Positions 26,375-36,649 are shown, numbered from the stretch's first letter. The stretch is 64,000 nucleotides of DNA from Parafrigoribacterium_A sp035571875 (GCA_035571875.1 DATNBR010000041.1:62001-126000), one strand, 5' to 3'. Notes: a model not told the origin generated them from the sequence alone. Numbers and translations: made by a program.

Positions 26375-29329
26375 TCAGACCGAGCCGTAGAAGCGCTTCT
26401 CGAAGACCGCCCTGGCGAGTCGTGTCACCCTGAGGTAGTCGTCGTCGAGTTCGGTCGCCGACCCCGGCGGGTAGCCCATGATCCTCGCGATACCGTCGAG
26501 CTGCTGGCGGTCGGTCGGCAGCACATCCAGGGTCTTCGCCGTCCACAGGGTGACCGCGGACCGGGCGCGAGACGCGAAGATCCAGGCGTCGCGCAGGCGA
26601 CGTTGCTCCGCATCCGGAATGAAGCCCTCTGCCACGGCGACATCAAGCGCGCGCAGGGTCGAGGTAGTACGCAGCGCTGGCACCGCGTGGCCGTGCTGCA
26701 GCTCCGTGAGTTGCACGAACCACTCGACGTCGCTGAGCGAGCCGCGCCCGAGCTTGAGGTGCCGCGCGGGGTCCGCCCCCTGCGGCAGTCGTTCCGACTC
26801 CACCCTCGCCTTGATGCGCTTGACCTCGCGCACGTCTTTCTCGGGCATCTCGGCCGGGAACCGAACCTCGTCGGCGAGTGCTTCGAAGTCCCGGATGAGC
26901 CGCTCCTCCCCCACGACCCCTCGCGCCCGCAACAGCGCTTGCGCCTCCCACGTAAGCGACCAGCGCGTGTAGTAGGCGCGATAGGAGTCGAGCGAACGAA
27001 CGACCGCGCCGTTCTTGCCCTCCGGCCTGAGGTTGATGTCGAGGTCGAGCGGCAGCCGGAGATCCTCGGTCAGTCGCAGGATCTCGGAGACGAGCGATTC
27101 GGCCCTCGACTGCGCCGCCTCGCCACTCAGCGAGGTCGCGCGGTAGACGTAGATGACATCGGCGTCGGAGCCGAAGCCAAGCTCTTGCCCGCCGTACCGG
27201 CCCATGGCGATGATCGCGAACTCAAGTCCGTCGTCGGCGTTGTGGATCGCGGCAAGAGTTCCCGTGAGAAGCGCGGTGGTCACGTCGGAGAGGGCGTGGC
27301 CGAGAGTCTGCACGTCGATGAGGCCCAGCACCGACGCGATCGCAAGCCGCAGCACCTCGCGACGGCGGGCGGTGCGCAGTGCCGGCGCTGCGGCATCCGG
27401 AGCGCCGTGCCTGCCAACCGTCGCGAGAGCCTCGTCACGCAGCGCCTCGAAGCTGCGCGGCCGCAGCTCGTCCTCGTTTTCGAACCAGGCCGCCGACTCC
27501 GGGATGACCTCCAGTAGCGCGCCGACGAACCTCGAGCCGGCAAGCACATTCGTCAATCGCTTGGCTGCGCCCGAGGAGTCGCGGAGCATCCGGAGGAACC
27601 AGTACGACTCCCCCAGTTCGTCGCTGAGTCGTCGGAACGCAAGGAGGCCGTAGTCGGGATCGGCGCCGTCGGCAAACCACTCGAGCATGACGGGGAGCAG
27701 ATGGCGCTGAATCTCCGCGCGCCGGGAGACTCCGGAGCTGAGGGCGGCAATATGTCTGAGCGCGCCCGAAGCGTCGCGGAAGCCGATGGCCGAGAGTCGA
27801 GCTGCAGCCTGTTCGCTCGTGAGCGAGAAGCCCTCTTCGGGTAGCGCCGCCACCGCGGACAGCAGCGGGCGATAGAACAGCCGCTCGTGCAGGCTGCGCA
27901 CCGCGAGCTTGATGCGCGCCCAGGTCTCGGCCAGCTCCTTCGCGCTCGAGGTGAGACCGGTCGACCGCGCGAGCACCCGGAGTGCGTCCGGATCGCTCGG
28001 CATCAGGTGGGTTCGCTGCAGTCTAGACAGCTGAAGCCGGTGCTCCAGCAGGCGGAGGAAGCGATAGTCGCGCGCGAACTCGGCGGACTCCACGCGGCCG
28101 ATGTAACCGTGTTCCGCGAGGGCGGCAAGGGCGGGCAGGGTACCCGCCTGCCGCACATCCGGATCGGTCTGGCCGTGCACCAGCTGCAGGAGCTGCACGG
28201 TGAATTCGACGTCGCGCAGTCCGCCGGGCCCCAGCTTGAGCTGGAAGTCCAGTTCCTCGTGCGGAATGTTTGCGGTGACCCGCTCGCGCATTCGCTGCAC
28301 GCCCTCGACGAAGTTCTCTCTGGATGCGCTGCTCCAGACGAGCGGGGCCACGGCCGCACAGTAGCGCTCGCCCAGTTCGAGGTCGCCGGCCATCGGTCGC
28401 GCCTTGAGGAGCGCCTGGAATTCCCAGCTCTTCGCCCAGCGGTCGTAGTACGCCAGGTGCGACTCGAGCGTGCGCACGAGGGCGCCGTCCTTGCCCTCCG
28501 GTCGCAGGTTGGCGTCGACCTCCCACAGCGGGGGCTCCTTCGCGAAGTCATGGATGACGCGCATCGTCAGCATCGCGAGCCTCGTCGCGATCTCCACGGT
28601 CCTCGCGGTGCCGAGTCCGTCCTCGTCCTCCATGCCCGCAGCGGTCTCGGCCACGAAGATGACGTCGACATCACTCACGTAGTTGAGTTCGCTCGCCCCG
28701 GCCTTGCCCATTCCGATGATCGCGAGCCTCGTCGCAGCGACTTCCGCTGCGGGGTACGGCACCCCTGCACGGGCGACCACGAGTGCCGCGTCGAGTGCCG
28801 CCGCGGCGAGGTCTGCCAGCGCGGTCGTGACCGCGTCGATCGCGGCGAGCGGATCGTCCTGTTCGAGATCGAAAGAGGTGAGCCGGGCGAGATGGTGACG
28901 GTAACAGACCCGGAGCGAGATCCACGCCTCCTCCTCCGAGCCTTCGTGCGTGCCCGAGACGGCGGCGAGCAGCTTCGAACGGTACTGGGCTCTCGTGAGC
29001 GGCGTGGTCAGCCCGGTGCGCAGAGCGGCGAGCTCATCAGGATGCCGATGGAAGAATTCGCCGAGCCCCGACGAGGCTCCGAGCAACCGAATGAGCCTTC
29101 GCCCCCCGCCCTCGAACGAGAACAGCGAGACGACCGGCTTCGGCGACTGGCGCAGCAGCGCCACGAGCAGCCGCAGCGCCTGGTCAGGATCGGCGCTCTC
29201 GGCGAAGAACGGCAGCAGGTCGTCGGCTGGGAGGTGCTCGTCCAACTCCGAGAGCAGTTCGGCGGCGGCGCTCAGTTGCGCAAAGCCGATCCTCGCCAGC
29301 TCGGTGAGAGTGGTGTGATGCCGCGACAT
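26375..29329 (-). CDS. glnE: Bifunctional glutamine synthetase adenylyltransferase/deadenylylase
   Basis: The 984-residue protein attaches or removes AMP on the GlnA tyrosine in response to nitrogen state. Two nucleotidyltransferase domains are visible, each with a GxDxD-type metal motif: NYVSDVDVIFVAE near residue 220 and GFGSDADVIYVYR near residue 725, and each with a helical GlnD/UR-type companion. The length is normal. It lies between its substrate gene glnA and the paralogue glnA2, the common actinobacterial order. Confidence 0.92.
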   Translation of the reverse strand: MSRHHTTLTELARIGFAQLSAAAELLSELDEHLPADDLLPFFAESADPDQALRLLVALLRQSPKPVVSLFSFEGGGRRLIRLLGASSGLGEFFHRHPDELAALRTGLTTPLTRAQYRSKLLAAVSGTHEGSEEEAWISLRVCYRHHLARLTSFDLEQDDPLAAIDAVTTALADLAAAALDAALVVARAGVPYPAAEVAATRLAIIGMGKAGASELNYVSDVDVIFVAETAAGMEDEDGLGTARTVEIATRLAMLTMRVIHDFAKEPPLWEVDANLRPEGKDGALVRTLESHLAYYDRWAKSWEFQALLKARPMAGDLELGERYCAAVAPLVWSSASRENFVEGVQRMRERVTANIPHEELDFQLKLGPGGLRDVEFTVQLLQLVHGQTDPDVRQAGTLPALAALAEHGYIGRVESAEFARDYRFLRLLEHRLQLSRLQRTHLMPSDPDALRVLARSTGLTSSAKELAETWARIKLAVRSLHERLFYRPLLSAVAALPEEGFSLTSEQAAARLSAIGFRDASGALRHIAALSSGVSRRAEIQRHLLPVMLEWFADGADPDYGLLAFRRLSDELGESYWFLRMLRDSSGAAKRLTNVLAGSRFVGALLEVIPESAAWFENEDELRPRSFEALRDEALATVGRHGAPDAAAPALRTARRREVLRLAIASVLGLIDVQTLGHALSDVTTALLTGTLAAIHNADDGLEFAIIAMGRYGGQELGFGSDADVIYVYRATSLSGEAAQSRAESLVSEILRLTEDLRLPLDLDINLRPEGKNGAVVRSLDSYRAYYTRWSLTWEAQALLRARGVVGEERLIRDFEALADEVRFPAEMPEKDVREVKRIKARVESERLPQGADPARHLKLGRGSLSDVEWFVQLTELQHGHAVPALRTTSTLRALDVAVAEGFIPDAEQRRLRDAWIFASRARSAVTLWTAKTLDVLPTDRQQLDGIARIMGYPPGSATELDDDYLRVTRLARAVFEKRFYGSV

Positions 29330-29349
29330 GGAGCTCCTCTACCGCGCGA

Positions 29350-30687
29350 TCAGAGCATCTCCAGGTTGCTCTTGAGCTCGTACGGCGTGACCTGCGCCCG
29401 GTATTCCTTCCACTCCTGCCGCTTGTTCAGCAGCACATAGTTGAAGACCTGCTCACCGAGAGTGGCGGCCACGAGTTCGGAGCCCTCCATGAGCGAGACG
29501 GCGTGATCGAGGCTCGAGGGAAGCGAGCTGTAGCCGAGTGCGCGTCGCTCCGCGTCGCTGAGACCCCAGACGTTGTTCTCCGCCTCGGGCGGGAGTTCGT
29601 ACCCCTCCTCGATGCCCTTGAGTCCGGCGGCGAGCATGAGGGAGAACGCGAGGTACGGGTTCGCGGCCGAATCGATGGCGCGGTACTCGACGCGCGCGCT
29701 CTGCCCCTTGTTCGGCTTATAGAGGGGCACACGGATGAGCGCGGAACGATTGTTGTGACCCCAGGTGATGAAGCTCGGCGCCTCGTCCCCGCCCCAGAGT
29801 CGCTTATAGGAATTCACGAACTGGTTGGTCACGGCCGTGATCTCCGGGGCGTGCTTGAGCAGTCCCGCAATGAATTGCCTGCCGATCTTCGAGAGCTGGT
29901 ACTGCGCGCCGGCCTCGAAGAAGGCGTTTGAGTCTCCCTCGAACAGTGACATGTGGGTGTGCATACCGGAGCCCGGATGCGCCGACAGCGGCTTCGGCAT
30001 GAACGTGGCGTACACGCCCTGCTCGATCGCCACCTCCTTGACCACCGTGCGGAAGGTCATGATGTTGTCGGCGGTCGTCAGTGCGTCGGCGTAGCGAAGG
30101 TCGATCTCGTTCTGACCAGGGCCGCCCTCGTGGTGACTGAACTCGACGGAGATGCCGAGGTCCTCGAGCATGCGCACCGAACGGCGCCTGAAGTCGTGTG
30201 CCGTGCCCCCCGGCACGTTGTCGAAGTATCCCGCCGAGTCGACCGGCTTCGGGCCCTTGGCGCCGTACTTCGAGCTCTTCAGCAGGTAGAACTCGACCTC
30301 GGGGTGCGTGTAGAAGGTGAAGCCACGATCCGCCGCCTTCGCGAGGGTGCGCTTGAGCACGTTGCGGGGGTCGGCGACGGCGGGCTGGCCGTCGGGCGTG
30401 GTGATGTCACAGAACATGCGGGCCGTCGGGTCCACCTCGTTGCGCCACGGCAGGATCTGGAACGTCGTCGGGTCCGGGTGGGCCAAAACGTCCGCCTCGT
30501 AGGAGCGGGTGAGTCCCTCGATGGCCGATCCGTCGAAACCGAGCCCCTCGGAGAAGGCTCCCTCGACCTCCGCCGGGGCTATCGCCACCGACTTCAAAGT
30601 GCCGATGACATCCGTGAACCAGAGCCTGATGAACTTGATCCCGCGCTCTTCGATAGTGCGAAGAACGAAGTCACGCTGCTTGTCCAT
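29350..30687 (-). CDS. glnA2: Second glutamine synthetase, GlnA2-type
   Basis: The 445-residue enzyme is a shorter type I glutamine synthetase. It begins MDKQRDFVLRTIEERGIKFIRLWFTD, with FDGSAIEG, FMPKPLSAHPGSGMHTHMSLFEG and NSYKRLWGGDEAPSFITWG, as in actinobacterial GlnA2. Its job in model species is not fully settled; some members ligate other amines. The frame runs upstream, but the ATG at 30685-30687 fits the family and has a GAGG ribosome-binding site. It ends 20 bases from glnE and may be co-transcribed with it. Confidence 0.88.
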   Translation of the reverse strand: MDKQRDFVLRTIEERGIKFIRLWFTDVIGTLKSVAIAPAEVEGAFSEGLGFDGSAIEGLTRSYEADVLAHPDPTTFQILPWRNEVDPTARMFCDITTPDGQPAVADPRNVLKRTLAKAADRGFTFYTHPEVEFYLLKSSKYGAKGPKPVDSAGYFDNVPGGTAHDFRRRSVRMLEDLGISVEFSHHEGGPGQNEIDLRYADALTTADNIMTFRTVVKEVAIEQGVYATFMPKPLSAHPGSGMHTHMSLFEGDSNAFFEAGAQYQLSKIGRQFIAGLLKHAPEITAVTNQFVNSYKRLWGGDEAPSFITWGHNNRSALIRVPLYKPNKGQSARVEYRAIDSAANPYLAFSLMLAAGLKGIEEGYELPPEAENNVWGLSDAERRALGYSSLPSSLDHAVSLMEGSELVAATLGEQVFNYVLLNKRQEWKEYRAQVTPYELKSNLEML

Positions 30688-30757
30688 TGGCTCCTCATTT
30701 TCACGTGTCGCGGGCGCGGTCAATCCGGGCCCAAAGCCCGCTATTAGGCTAGTGGCT

Positions 30758-32494
30758 ATGCCCCGACTTCGCTTGGCGCTCGCGCAGACAAACCCCGTTG
30801 TCGGGGACCTTTCCGGCAACGCCGAGCAACTCATCGCTGCGGCCAGACGAGCGCGCGACGCCGGTGCAGACCTGCTTGCCTGCGGCGAGATGGCGCTGAG
30901 CGGATACCCGATCGAGGACCTCGCCGCGAGGCCCGAGTTTCTCGCCGAGTGCTCCGCCGCGGTACGGCGTCTCGCGAAGGACTTGCAGGATGCCGGGCTC
31001 GGCGACCTTCCGGTGATCGTCGGTCACCCCGACGGTCCATTCGCGCCCAGGCTGCTCGGCACGAGCAACGCGCCCACGGCCATCGCGGAAAACCGCGCGA
31101 GCGTGCTGCACCACGGCCACGTCAAGGCGAGCTACACGAAGCACCACCTGCCCAACTACTCGGTGTTCGACGAGTACCGCAATTTCATCCCGGGCGACGA
31201 GCTCCTCGTCCTCAGGATCAAGGGCGTGGATGTCGCCGTGATCATCTGCGAAGACCTCTGGCGCGACGGCGGTCCGATCGCGCGCGTGCTCGAGGCGGAC
31301 GCGGGCCTCCTCGTCGTCATCAACGCGTCGCCGTTCGAGCGCGACAAGAACGAGGTGCGACTCCCTCTCGTCACGCGGCGGGCCGTGGAGACAGACACCA
31401 TCGTCGCGTACGTCAACATCGTGGGGGGCCAGGACGACCTGGTCTTCGATGGCGACAGCGTCGTCGTCGACGGCCGGGGCACCATCCTCGCTCGCGCCCC
31501 GCAATTCGAGGAGCACCTCCTGGTGGTCGACGTCGATCCGGAAGCGGCCGGCGACGGCGCTCTGCCCGACCACGTACGGCGACTCGAAATCCCGGCGCCC
31601 GATCGCACGCAGGCGTCGATTCCCGCCGACATCGCGACACTGCCGAACCCGCTCGAGCAGCTGTGGAACGTGCTGGTGCTCGGACTGCGCGACTACGTGC
31701 AGAAGAACGGCTTCCGCTCCGTCGTGTTCGGGCTCTCCGGCGGAATCGACTCGGCCGTCTGCGCGGCGCTCGCGGTCGACGCGCTGGGTGCGTCATCCGT
31801 CTACTGCGTCTCTCTGCCGAGCCGCTACTCCTCCGGTCACTCCCGCTCCGACGCTGACGAACTGGCGGAGCGCACCGGCGTGAACTACAGCGTCGAGCCG
31901 ATCGCCGATCTCGTGCTGCCGTTCGAGAACCAGTTGCACCTCGACGGTCTCGCCGCAGAAAACCTGCAGGCGCGGGTGCGCGCCGTCATTCTCATGGGGC
32001 TGTCGAACCAGCACGGTCATCTAGTGCTCACGACGGGCAACAAGACTGAGATCTCGGTGGGCTACTCCACCATCTACGGCGACTCGGCAGGCGGATTCGC
32101 ACCGATCAAGGATGTGCCCAAGACGCTCGTCTGGCAGCTCGCTCGCTGGCGCAACGAGTTCGCAGCCGGTCGCGGTGAGACGCCCCCGATCCCCGAGAAC
32201 TCGATCTCGAAGCCACCGAGCGCGGAACTGAGGCCAGACCAGACCGATCAGGACTCGCTGCCGCCGTACGAGGTGCTCGACGGCATCCTGGATGCCTACA
32301 TCACGAGGGCACTGGGGCGCGCGGATGTCGTGGCGTTGGGCTTCGATGCCGAGACCGTCGACTTCGTCATCCGCCTCGTCGATCGCTCCGAGTGGAAGCG
32401 CAGGCAGGGCGCGATCGGACCGAAGATCAGCGGCATCGCCTTCGGGCGTGACCGCCGACTGCCGATCACCTACCGGCCGACAACCCTCGCGTAG
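30758..32494 (+). CDS. nadE: Glutamine-dependent NAD+ synthetase
   Basis: The 578-residue enzyme converts deamido-NAD to NAD. The N-terminal nitrilase-type glutaminase domain has its triad in CGEMALSGYP (Glu), KHHLPNYSVFDEYR (Lys) and VIICEDLW (Cys). The C-terminal synthetase domain has the P-loop GLSGGIDSAVCAALA. The ATG at 30758 gives the family start (MPRLRLALAQTNPVVGDL). It is divergent from glnA2 across a 70-base gap. Confidence 0.92.
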   Translation: MPRLRLALAQTNPVVGDLSGNAEQLIAAARRARDAGADLLACGEMALSGYPIEDLAARPEFLAECSAAVRRLAKDLQDAGLGDLPVIVGHPDGPFAPRLLGTSNAPTAIAENRASVLHHGHVKASYTKHHLPNYSVFDEYRNFIPGDELLVLRIKGVDVAVIICEDLWRDGGPIARVLEADAGLLVVINASPFERDKNEVRLPLVTRRAVETDTIVAYVNIVGGQDDLVFDGDSVVVDGRGTILARAPQFEEHLLVVDVDPEAAGDGALPDHVRRLEIPAPDRTQASIPADIATLPNPLEQLWNVLVLGLRDYVQKNGFRSVVFGLSGGIDSAVCAALAVDALGASSVYCVSLPSRYSSGHSRSDADELAERTGVNYSVEPIADLVLPFENQLHLDGLAAENLQARVRAVILMGLSNQHGHLVLTTGNKTEISVGYSTIYGDSAGGFAPIKDVPKTLVWQLARWRNEFAAGRGETPPIPENSISKPPSAELRPDQTDQDSLPPYEVLDGILDAYITRALGRADVVALGFDAETVDFVIRLVDRSEWKRRQGAIGPKISGIAFGRDRRLPITYRPTTLA

Positions 32495-32507
32495 CTAGAC
32501 TCGACGC

Positions 32508-33341
32508 ATGACCGATCCCGCCGCAGCGGCAGCACAGGCAAATCTCAAACGGGTTCGCACGAGGCACTTCCGGGCCGCGAAGCAGAACGGCATCAAGATC
32601 ACCGGGCTCACAAGCTACGACCAGCTCAGCGCGGCCATCTTCGATCAGGCGGGCATCGACTTCCTGCTCGTCGGCGATTCTGCGGGCAACAACGTGCTCG
32701 GCTTCGACACCACCCTTCCGGTCACCGTCGATGAACTCATCCCGCTCGCCCGCGCGGTCGCCGGTGCCGTCTCCCGCGCCTTCGTCGTCGCAGACATGCC
32801 GTTCGGTTCCTACGAGTCCAGCCCCGAAGAGGCGCTGCACACGGCGTTCCGTTTCATGAAGGAGACCCACGCGCACGCGGTGAAGCTCGAGGGCGGTGTG
32901 CGCAGCGCGGAGCAGATCCGTCGGGTCGTCTCCGCGGGCATCCCCGTGATGGGGCACATCGGGTTCACGCCACAGAGCGAGCATGGACTGGGTGGCCACA
33001 TCATCCAGGGTCGAGGCGAGGGAGCGGAACAGCTGCTCGCGGATGCCCACGCCGTGGAGGATGCGGGCGCGTTCGCCGTCGTACTCGAAATGGTTCCCTC
33101 CGACGTCGCCGCGCGCGTGACGGCGGAGCTCTCCATCCCCACGATCGGCGTCGGCGCAGGCCCGCACGTGGACGGCCAGCTCCTCGTCTGGACCGACTGG
33201 GCGGGCTTCACGACCGGGCGGATTCCGAAGTTCGTGAAGCAATATGCGAACCTCTCGGGCGTTCTGACGGATGCGGCCAAGGCCTTCCGCGGAGACGTCG
33301 AGTCCGGTAACTATCCGGCACCGGAACACGAGTACGAGTAG
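32508..33341 (+). CDS. panB: 3-methyl-2-oxobutanoate hydroxymethyltransferase
   Basis: The 277-residue PanB adds a hydroxymethyl group from methylene-tetrahydrofolate to ketoisovalerate, the first committed step to pantothenate. The conserved stretches are KITGLTSYDQLSA, LLVGDSAGNNVLGF, AVKLEGG and MGHIGFTPQS, with metal-binding Asp and Glu residues in place. It begins 13 bases after nadE and is probably in the same transcript. Confidence 0.92.
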   Translation: MTDPAAAAAQANLKRVRTRHFRAAKQNGIKITGLTSYDQLSAAIFDQAGIDFLLVGDSAGNNVLGFDTTLPVTVDELIPLARAVAGAVSRAFVVADMPFGSYESSPEEALHTAFRFMKETHAHAVKLEGGVRSAEQIRRVVSAGIPVMGHIGFTPQSEHGLGGHIIQGRGEGAEQLLADAHAVEDAGAFAVVLEMVPSDVAARVTAELSIPTIGVGAGPHVDGQLLVWTDWAGFTTGRIPKFVKQYANLSGVLTDAAKAFRGDVESGNYPAPEHEYE

Positions 33342-33408
33342 TCTCGAAACCTGCGCCTCCCCTTCTGAGGGAGAAGCGCCTCCTCGTTCCCGAGTACGAA
33401 AGTCTTCC

Positions 33409-34758
33409 ATGCATCCTGCGCTTCCCTCAGAAATCCGTGCTGTCTACGAGCGCGCGCTCGCCCGAAACGCCGGGGAGCCGGAGTTCCATCAGGCGCTGCT
33501 CGAAGTGCTCGAATCGATCGCGCCGGTCATCGCTCGCAACCCGGAGTACTCGGAGAGCGGCGTGCTCGAGCGGCTGGTGGAACCCGAGCGCCAGATCATG
33601 TTCCGGGTGCCGTGGGTCGATGACGCGGGCACCGTCCGCGTCAATCGCGGCTTCAGGGTGCAGTTCAACTCCGCGCTCGGCCCGTACAAGGGGGGCCTCC
33701 GCTTCCACCCGAGTGTGAACCTCGGCATCATCAAGTTCCTCGGCTTCGAACAGATCCTGAAGAACGCCCTCACCGGGCAGGGCATCGGCGGCGCGAAGGG
33801 CGGCTCGGACTTCGATCCACACGGCAGGTCCGACGGTGAGATCATGCGGTTCTGTCAGAGCTTCATGAGCGAGCTCTATCGCCACCTCGGCGAGCACACC
33901 GACGTGCCCGCGGGTGACATCGGTGTCGGCGGTCGCGAGATCGGCTTCCTGTTCGGGCAGTACCGCAGGCTCACCAACCGGCACGAGTCAGGCATGTTCA
34001 CCGGTAAGGGTGTGCAGTGGGGCGGCGCAGAGGTTCGCACAGAGGCGACCGGCTACGGCGCTGTCTTCTTCACCGAGGAGATGCTGGCGACCAAGGGCGA
34101 GGGCATCGAGGGCAGGACTGCCATCGTGTCCGGCTCGGGCAACGTGGCCATCTACGCGATCGAGAAGGTGCAGCAGCTCGGCGGCAAGGCAATCACCGCA
34201 TCCGATTCCTCGGGTTACATCGTCGACGAGGCTGGGATCGACGTCGAACTGCTCAAGCAGGTCAAGGAGGTCGAGCGCCTCCGCATCTCGGAGTACGCCG
34301 CGCGACGCGCCGGGGCCCGCTTCATCAACTCTGGAAGCGTCTGGGACGTACCCGGCGAGCTCGTGCTGCCGTCTGCCACGCAGAACGAACTGGGCGTGGA
34401 TGACGCCAGAACGCTTGTGAAGAACGGTGCGATCGCCGTTGCCGAGGGCGCGAACATGCCGTGCACTCCGACCGCGGTCGAGGTCTTCCACGAGGCCGGA
34501 GTGCTCTTCGGACCGGGCAAGGCCGCGAATGCCGGCGGGGTCGCGACGTCGGCGCTCGAGATGAGCCAGAACGCGGCTCGCCAGCGCTGGGACTTCGACG
34601 CGAGCGAGGAGAAGTTGCGCGGCATCATGCGCAACGTCCACCGCTCCGCGTACGAGGCTGCGGAGACCTACGGTCACCCGGGCGACTACGTGGTCGGTGC
34701 CAACGCAGCAGGTTTCATTCGCGTCGCCGACGCGATGATCGCTCAGGGCCTGATCTAG
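33409..34758 (+). CDS. gdhA: NADP-dependent glutamate dehydrogenase
   Basis: The 449-residue enzyme interconverts 2-oxoglutarate plus ammonia with glutamate. The substrate-binding GPYKGGLRFHPSVN and GAKGGSDFDPHGRSD, and the nucleotide-binding region SGSGNVAIYAIEK, are typical of the hexameric NADP form. The ATG at 33409 is the family start (MHPALPSEIRAVYERAL). The frame remains open upstream. It completes an ammonia-assimilation neighbourhood with glnA, glnE and glnA2. Confidence 0.92.
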   Translation: MHPALPSEIRAVYERALARNAGEPEFHQALLEVLESIAPVIARNPEYSESGVLERLVEPERQIMFRVPWVDDAGTVRVNRGFRVQFNSALGPYKGGLRFHPSVNLGIIKFLGFEQILKNALTGQGIGGAKGGSDFDPHGRSDGEIMRFCQSFMSELYRHLGEHTDVPAGDIGVGGREIGFLFGQYRRLTNRHESGMFTGKGVQWGGAEVRTEATGYGAVFFTEEMLATKGEGIEGRTAIVSGSGNVAIYAIEKVQQLGGKAITASDSSGYIVDEAGIDVELLKQVKEVERLRISEYAARRAGARFINSGSVWDVPGELVLPSATQNELGVDDARTLVKNGAIAVAEGANMPCTPTAVEVFHEAGVLFGPGKAANAGGVATSALEMSQNAARQRWDFDASEEKLRGIMRNVHRSAYEAAETYGHPGDYVVGANAAGFIRVADAMIAQGLI

Positions 34759-34780
34759 CCTCAGCGCGGCGGGCGGCCGG

Positions 34781-34951
34781 CTAGTCGTTCTTCGCGTCGT
34801 CCTCGGCCCAGGCCTTCGCGCGCGCCGCGATGATCTCGGGCGCTCGCTCGGCCTCTTCCCTCGTGGCGAAGGGCCCGTCGAGGTCGGCGGCAAGGGACTG
34901 CTTACCCTCTTCGACCGCGTGGGTCCGGATGTTGTAGTACCACTCAGCCAT
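34781..34951 (-). CDS. Small conserved actinobacterial protein (SPOR-like annotation)
   Basis: The 56-residue protein starts MAEWYYNIRTHAVEEGKQS at an ATG (34949-34951) preceded by GGAGG. It belongs to a short family common in Micrococcales, in which an aromatic WYYN stretch is followed by GPFATREEAERA; databases sometimes label it SPOR-domain-like. Its role is unknown. It is convergent with gdhA and divergent from map across 31 bases. Confidence 0.75.
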   Translation of the reverse strand: MAEWYYNIRTHAVEEGKQSLAADLDGPFATREEAERAPEIIAARAKAWAEDDAKND

Positions 34952-34982
34952 GGGTGTCCCTCCTCGAACTAGTATCGATCCT

Positions 34983-35846
34983 ATGCCCCGGAATTCAGCA
35001 GGACACCTCGTTCCGGGCAGGGTCTCCCCGATGCGAGCGGTGCCGAAGCACATTGTCAGGCCCGAGTATGTCGGGCACGCCGAACCCTCGCCGTTCACGG
35101 GATCAGACGTGTACGACGCCGAGGCGGTGGAGCGGATCAGGGAGTCCGGCAGGATCGCGGCGCAGGCCATCGAACTCGTCGGCGCCAGCATCCGGCCCGG
35201 CGTGACGACCGACGAACTGGATGCGATAGGTCACGACTACATCGTCGCCCACGATGCGTATCCCTCCACGCTCGGCTACCGCGGCTTTCCCAAGTCGCTC
35301 TGCAGCTCTGTCAACGAGGTCATCTGCCACGGCATACCGGATGACACCGTCATCGAAGAGGGCGACATCGTCAACATCGACATCACCGCGTTCAAGAACG
35401 GCGTGCATGGAGACAGCAACCGCACCTTCATCGCCGGCGAGGCGAGTGACGACGCTCGGGCGCTCGTGGAGCGCACGCGCGAGGCGATGAACCGCGGAAT
35501 CAAGGCGGTCGCGCCCGGTCGGCGGGTCAACGTCATCGGCCGAGCGATCGAATCGTACGCAAGGCGCTTCGACTATGGCGTGGTGCGTGACTTCACCGGC
35601 CACGGCGTCGGTGCGGCATTCCACTCAGGCCTCATCATCCCGCATTACGACTCCCCCGGCTTCGACACCGAGATCGTGAGAGGCATGGTGTTCACGATCG
35701 AACCGATGCTGACCCTGGGCAGTCAGGATTGGGAGATGTGGGACGACGGCTGGACCGTCGTCACGCGGGACCGCAGCCTCACCGCCCAGTTCGAGCACAC
35801 GCTCGTCGTCACGGAGCGTGGTGCCGAGGTTCTCACTCTTCCCTGA
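34983..35846 (+). CDS. map: Type I methionine aminopeptidase
   Basis: The 287-residue enzyme removes the initiator methionine from nascent proteins. The five metal ligands are visible: the two Asp in NIDITAFKNGVHGDSNRTF, His in FTGHGVGAAFH, Glu in FTIEPML and Glu in QFEHTLVV. An N-terminal extension of about 40 residues (with PKHIVRPEYVG) is typical of the longer actinobacterial MetAP1c type. Confidence 0.92.
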   Translation: MPRNSAGHLVPGRVSPMRAVPKHIVRPEYVGHAEPSPFTGSDVYDAEAVERIRESGRIAAQAIELVGASIRPGVTTDELDAIGHDYIVAHDAYPSTLGYRGFPKSLCSSVNEVICHGIPDDTVIEEGDIVNIDITAFKNGVHGDSNRTFIAGEASDDARALVERTREAMNRGIKAVAPGRRVNVIGRAIESYARRFDYGVVRDFTGHGVGAAFHSGLIIPHYDSPGFDTEIVRGMVFTIEPMLTLGSQDWEMWDDGWTVVTRDRSLTAQFEHTLVVTERGAEVLTLP

Positions 35847-35885
35847 TCTCCCATCGGGCGGCGACCCGCGACAAGAATGGATGGC

Positions 35886-36638
35886 ATGAGCAAGCACAAG
35901 GCACTCGGAATCGACATCGGCGGCACCGGCATCAAGGGAGCGGTCGTCGACGTCTCGACGGGCGAGTTGCTCAGCGATCGCATCAAGATCGCCACGCCAG
36001 AGGGCGGTGAGCCCGACGCGATCGTCGAGACCGTCTACACGCTCGTCGAACAGCTCGGACGGCTCGGCAAGAAGGAGCCGATCGGCGTCTGCTTTCCTGC
36101 CGTCGTTATCCAGGGCAAGACGCTGTCCGCAGCGAACGTTTCCGACAGGTGGATCGGGCTGAACGCTGAGAAGCTCTTCGAGAAGCGACTCGAGCGCGAC
36201 ATCCACTTCGTCAACGATGCGGATGCCGCAGGCTTTGCCGAGAATCGCTTCGGTGCCGCGAAGGACAGCAAGGGTCTCACGATCATGACGACGCTCGGCA
36301 CGGGAATCGGCAGCGCACTGATCTACAACGGAGTGCTCATTCCGAACGCAGAGCTCGGCCACCTCGAGATCGACGGCGTCGACTACGAAACGATGGCATC
36401 GTTCGCCGCGAAGGAACGCGACAACCTCGACTGGGACGCCTGGGCCGAGCGGCTCCAGCGCTATTACTCGAAGCTCGAGGACTACTTCTCGCCGGAGCTG
36501 TTCGTCGTGGGCGGCGGCGTGTCCAAGGAGTACAAGGACTTCCTGCCGCTGCTCGATCTCAAGACCCCGATCGTTCCCGCGAAGCTCCGCAACAACGCCG
36601 GAATCATGGGTGCCGCGACCCTCGCCGCGGACGCCTGA
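35886..36638 (+). CDS. ppgK: Polyphosphate glucokinase
   Basis: The 250-residue ROK-family kinase phosphorylates glucose using polyphosphate (and often ATP). It shows the phosphate-binding ALGIDIGGTGIKGAVVD at the N-terminus, FVNDADAAGFAE with the catalytic Asp, TLGTGIGSALI and ELGHLEIDG. An in-frame ATG three codons earlier is possible; the chosen start matches the family. It is convergent with rnpB. Confidence 0.9.
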   Translation: MSKHKALGIDIGGTGIKGAVVDVSTGELLSDRIKIATPEGGEPDAIVETVYTLVEQLGRLGKKEPIGVCFPAVVIQGKTLSAANVSDRWIGLNAEKLFEKRLERDIHFVNDADAAGFAENRFGAAKDSKGLTIMTTLGTGIGSALIYNGVLIPNAELGHLEIDGVDYETMASFAAKERDNLDWDAWAERLQRYYSKLEDYFSPELFVVGGGVSKEYKDFLPLLDLKTPIVPAKLRNNAGIMGAATLAADA

Positions 36639-36649
36639 GCGAGCGGTGT

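Noticed and set aside
34754..34784. Inverted ctagcc/ggctag as a gdhA terminator
   Set aside because: Only six pairs with a long loop; too weak to call.
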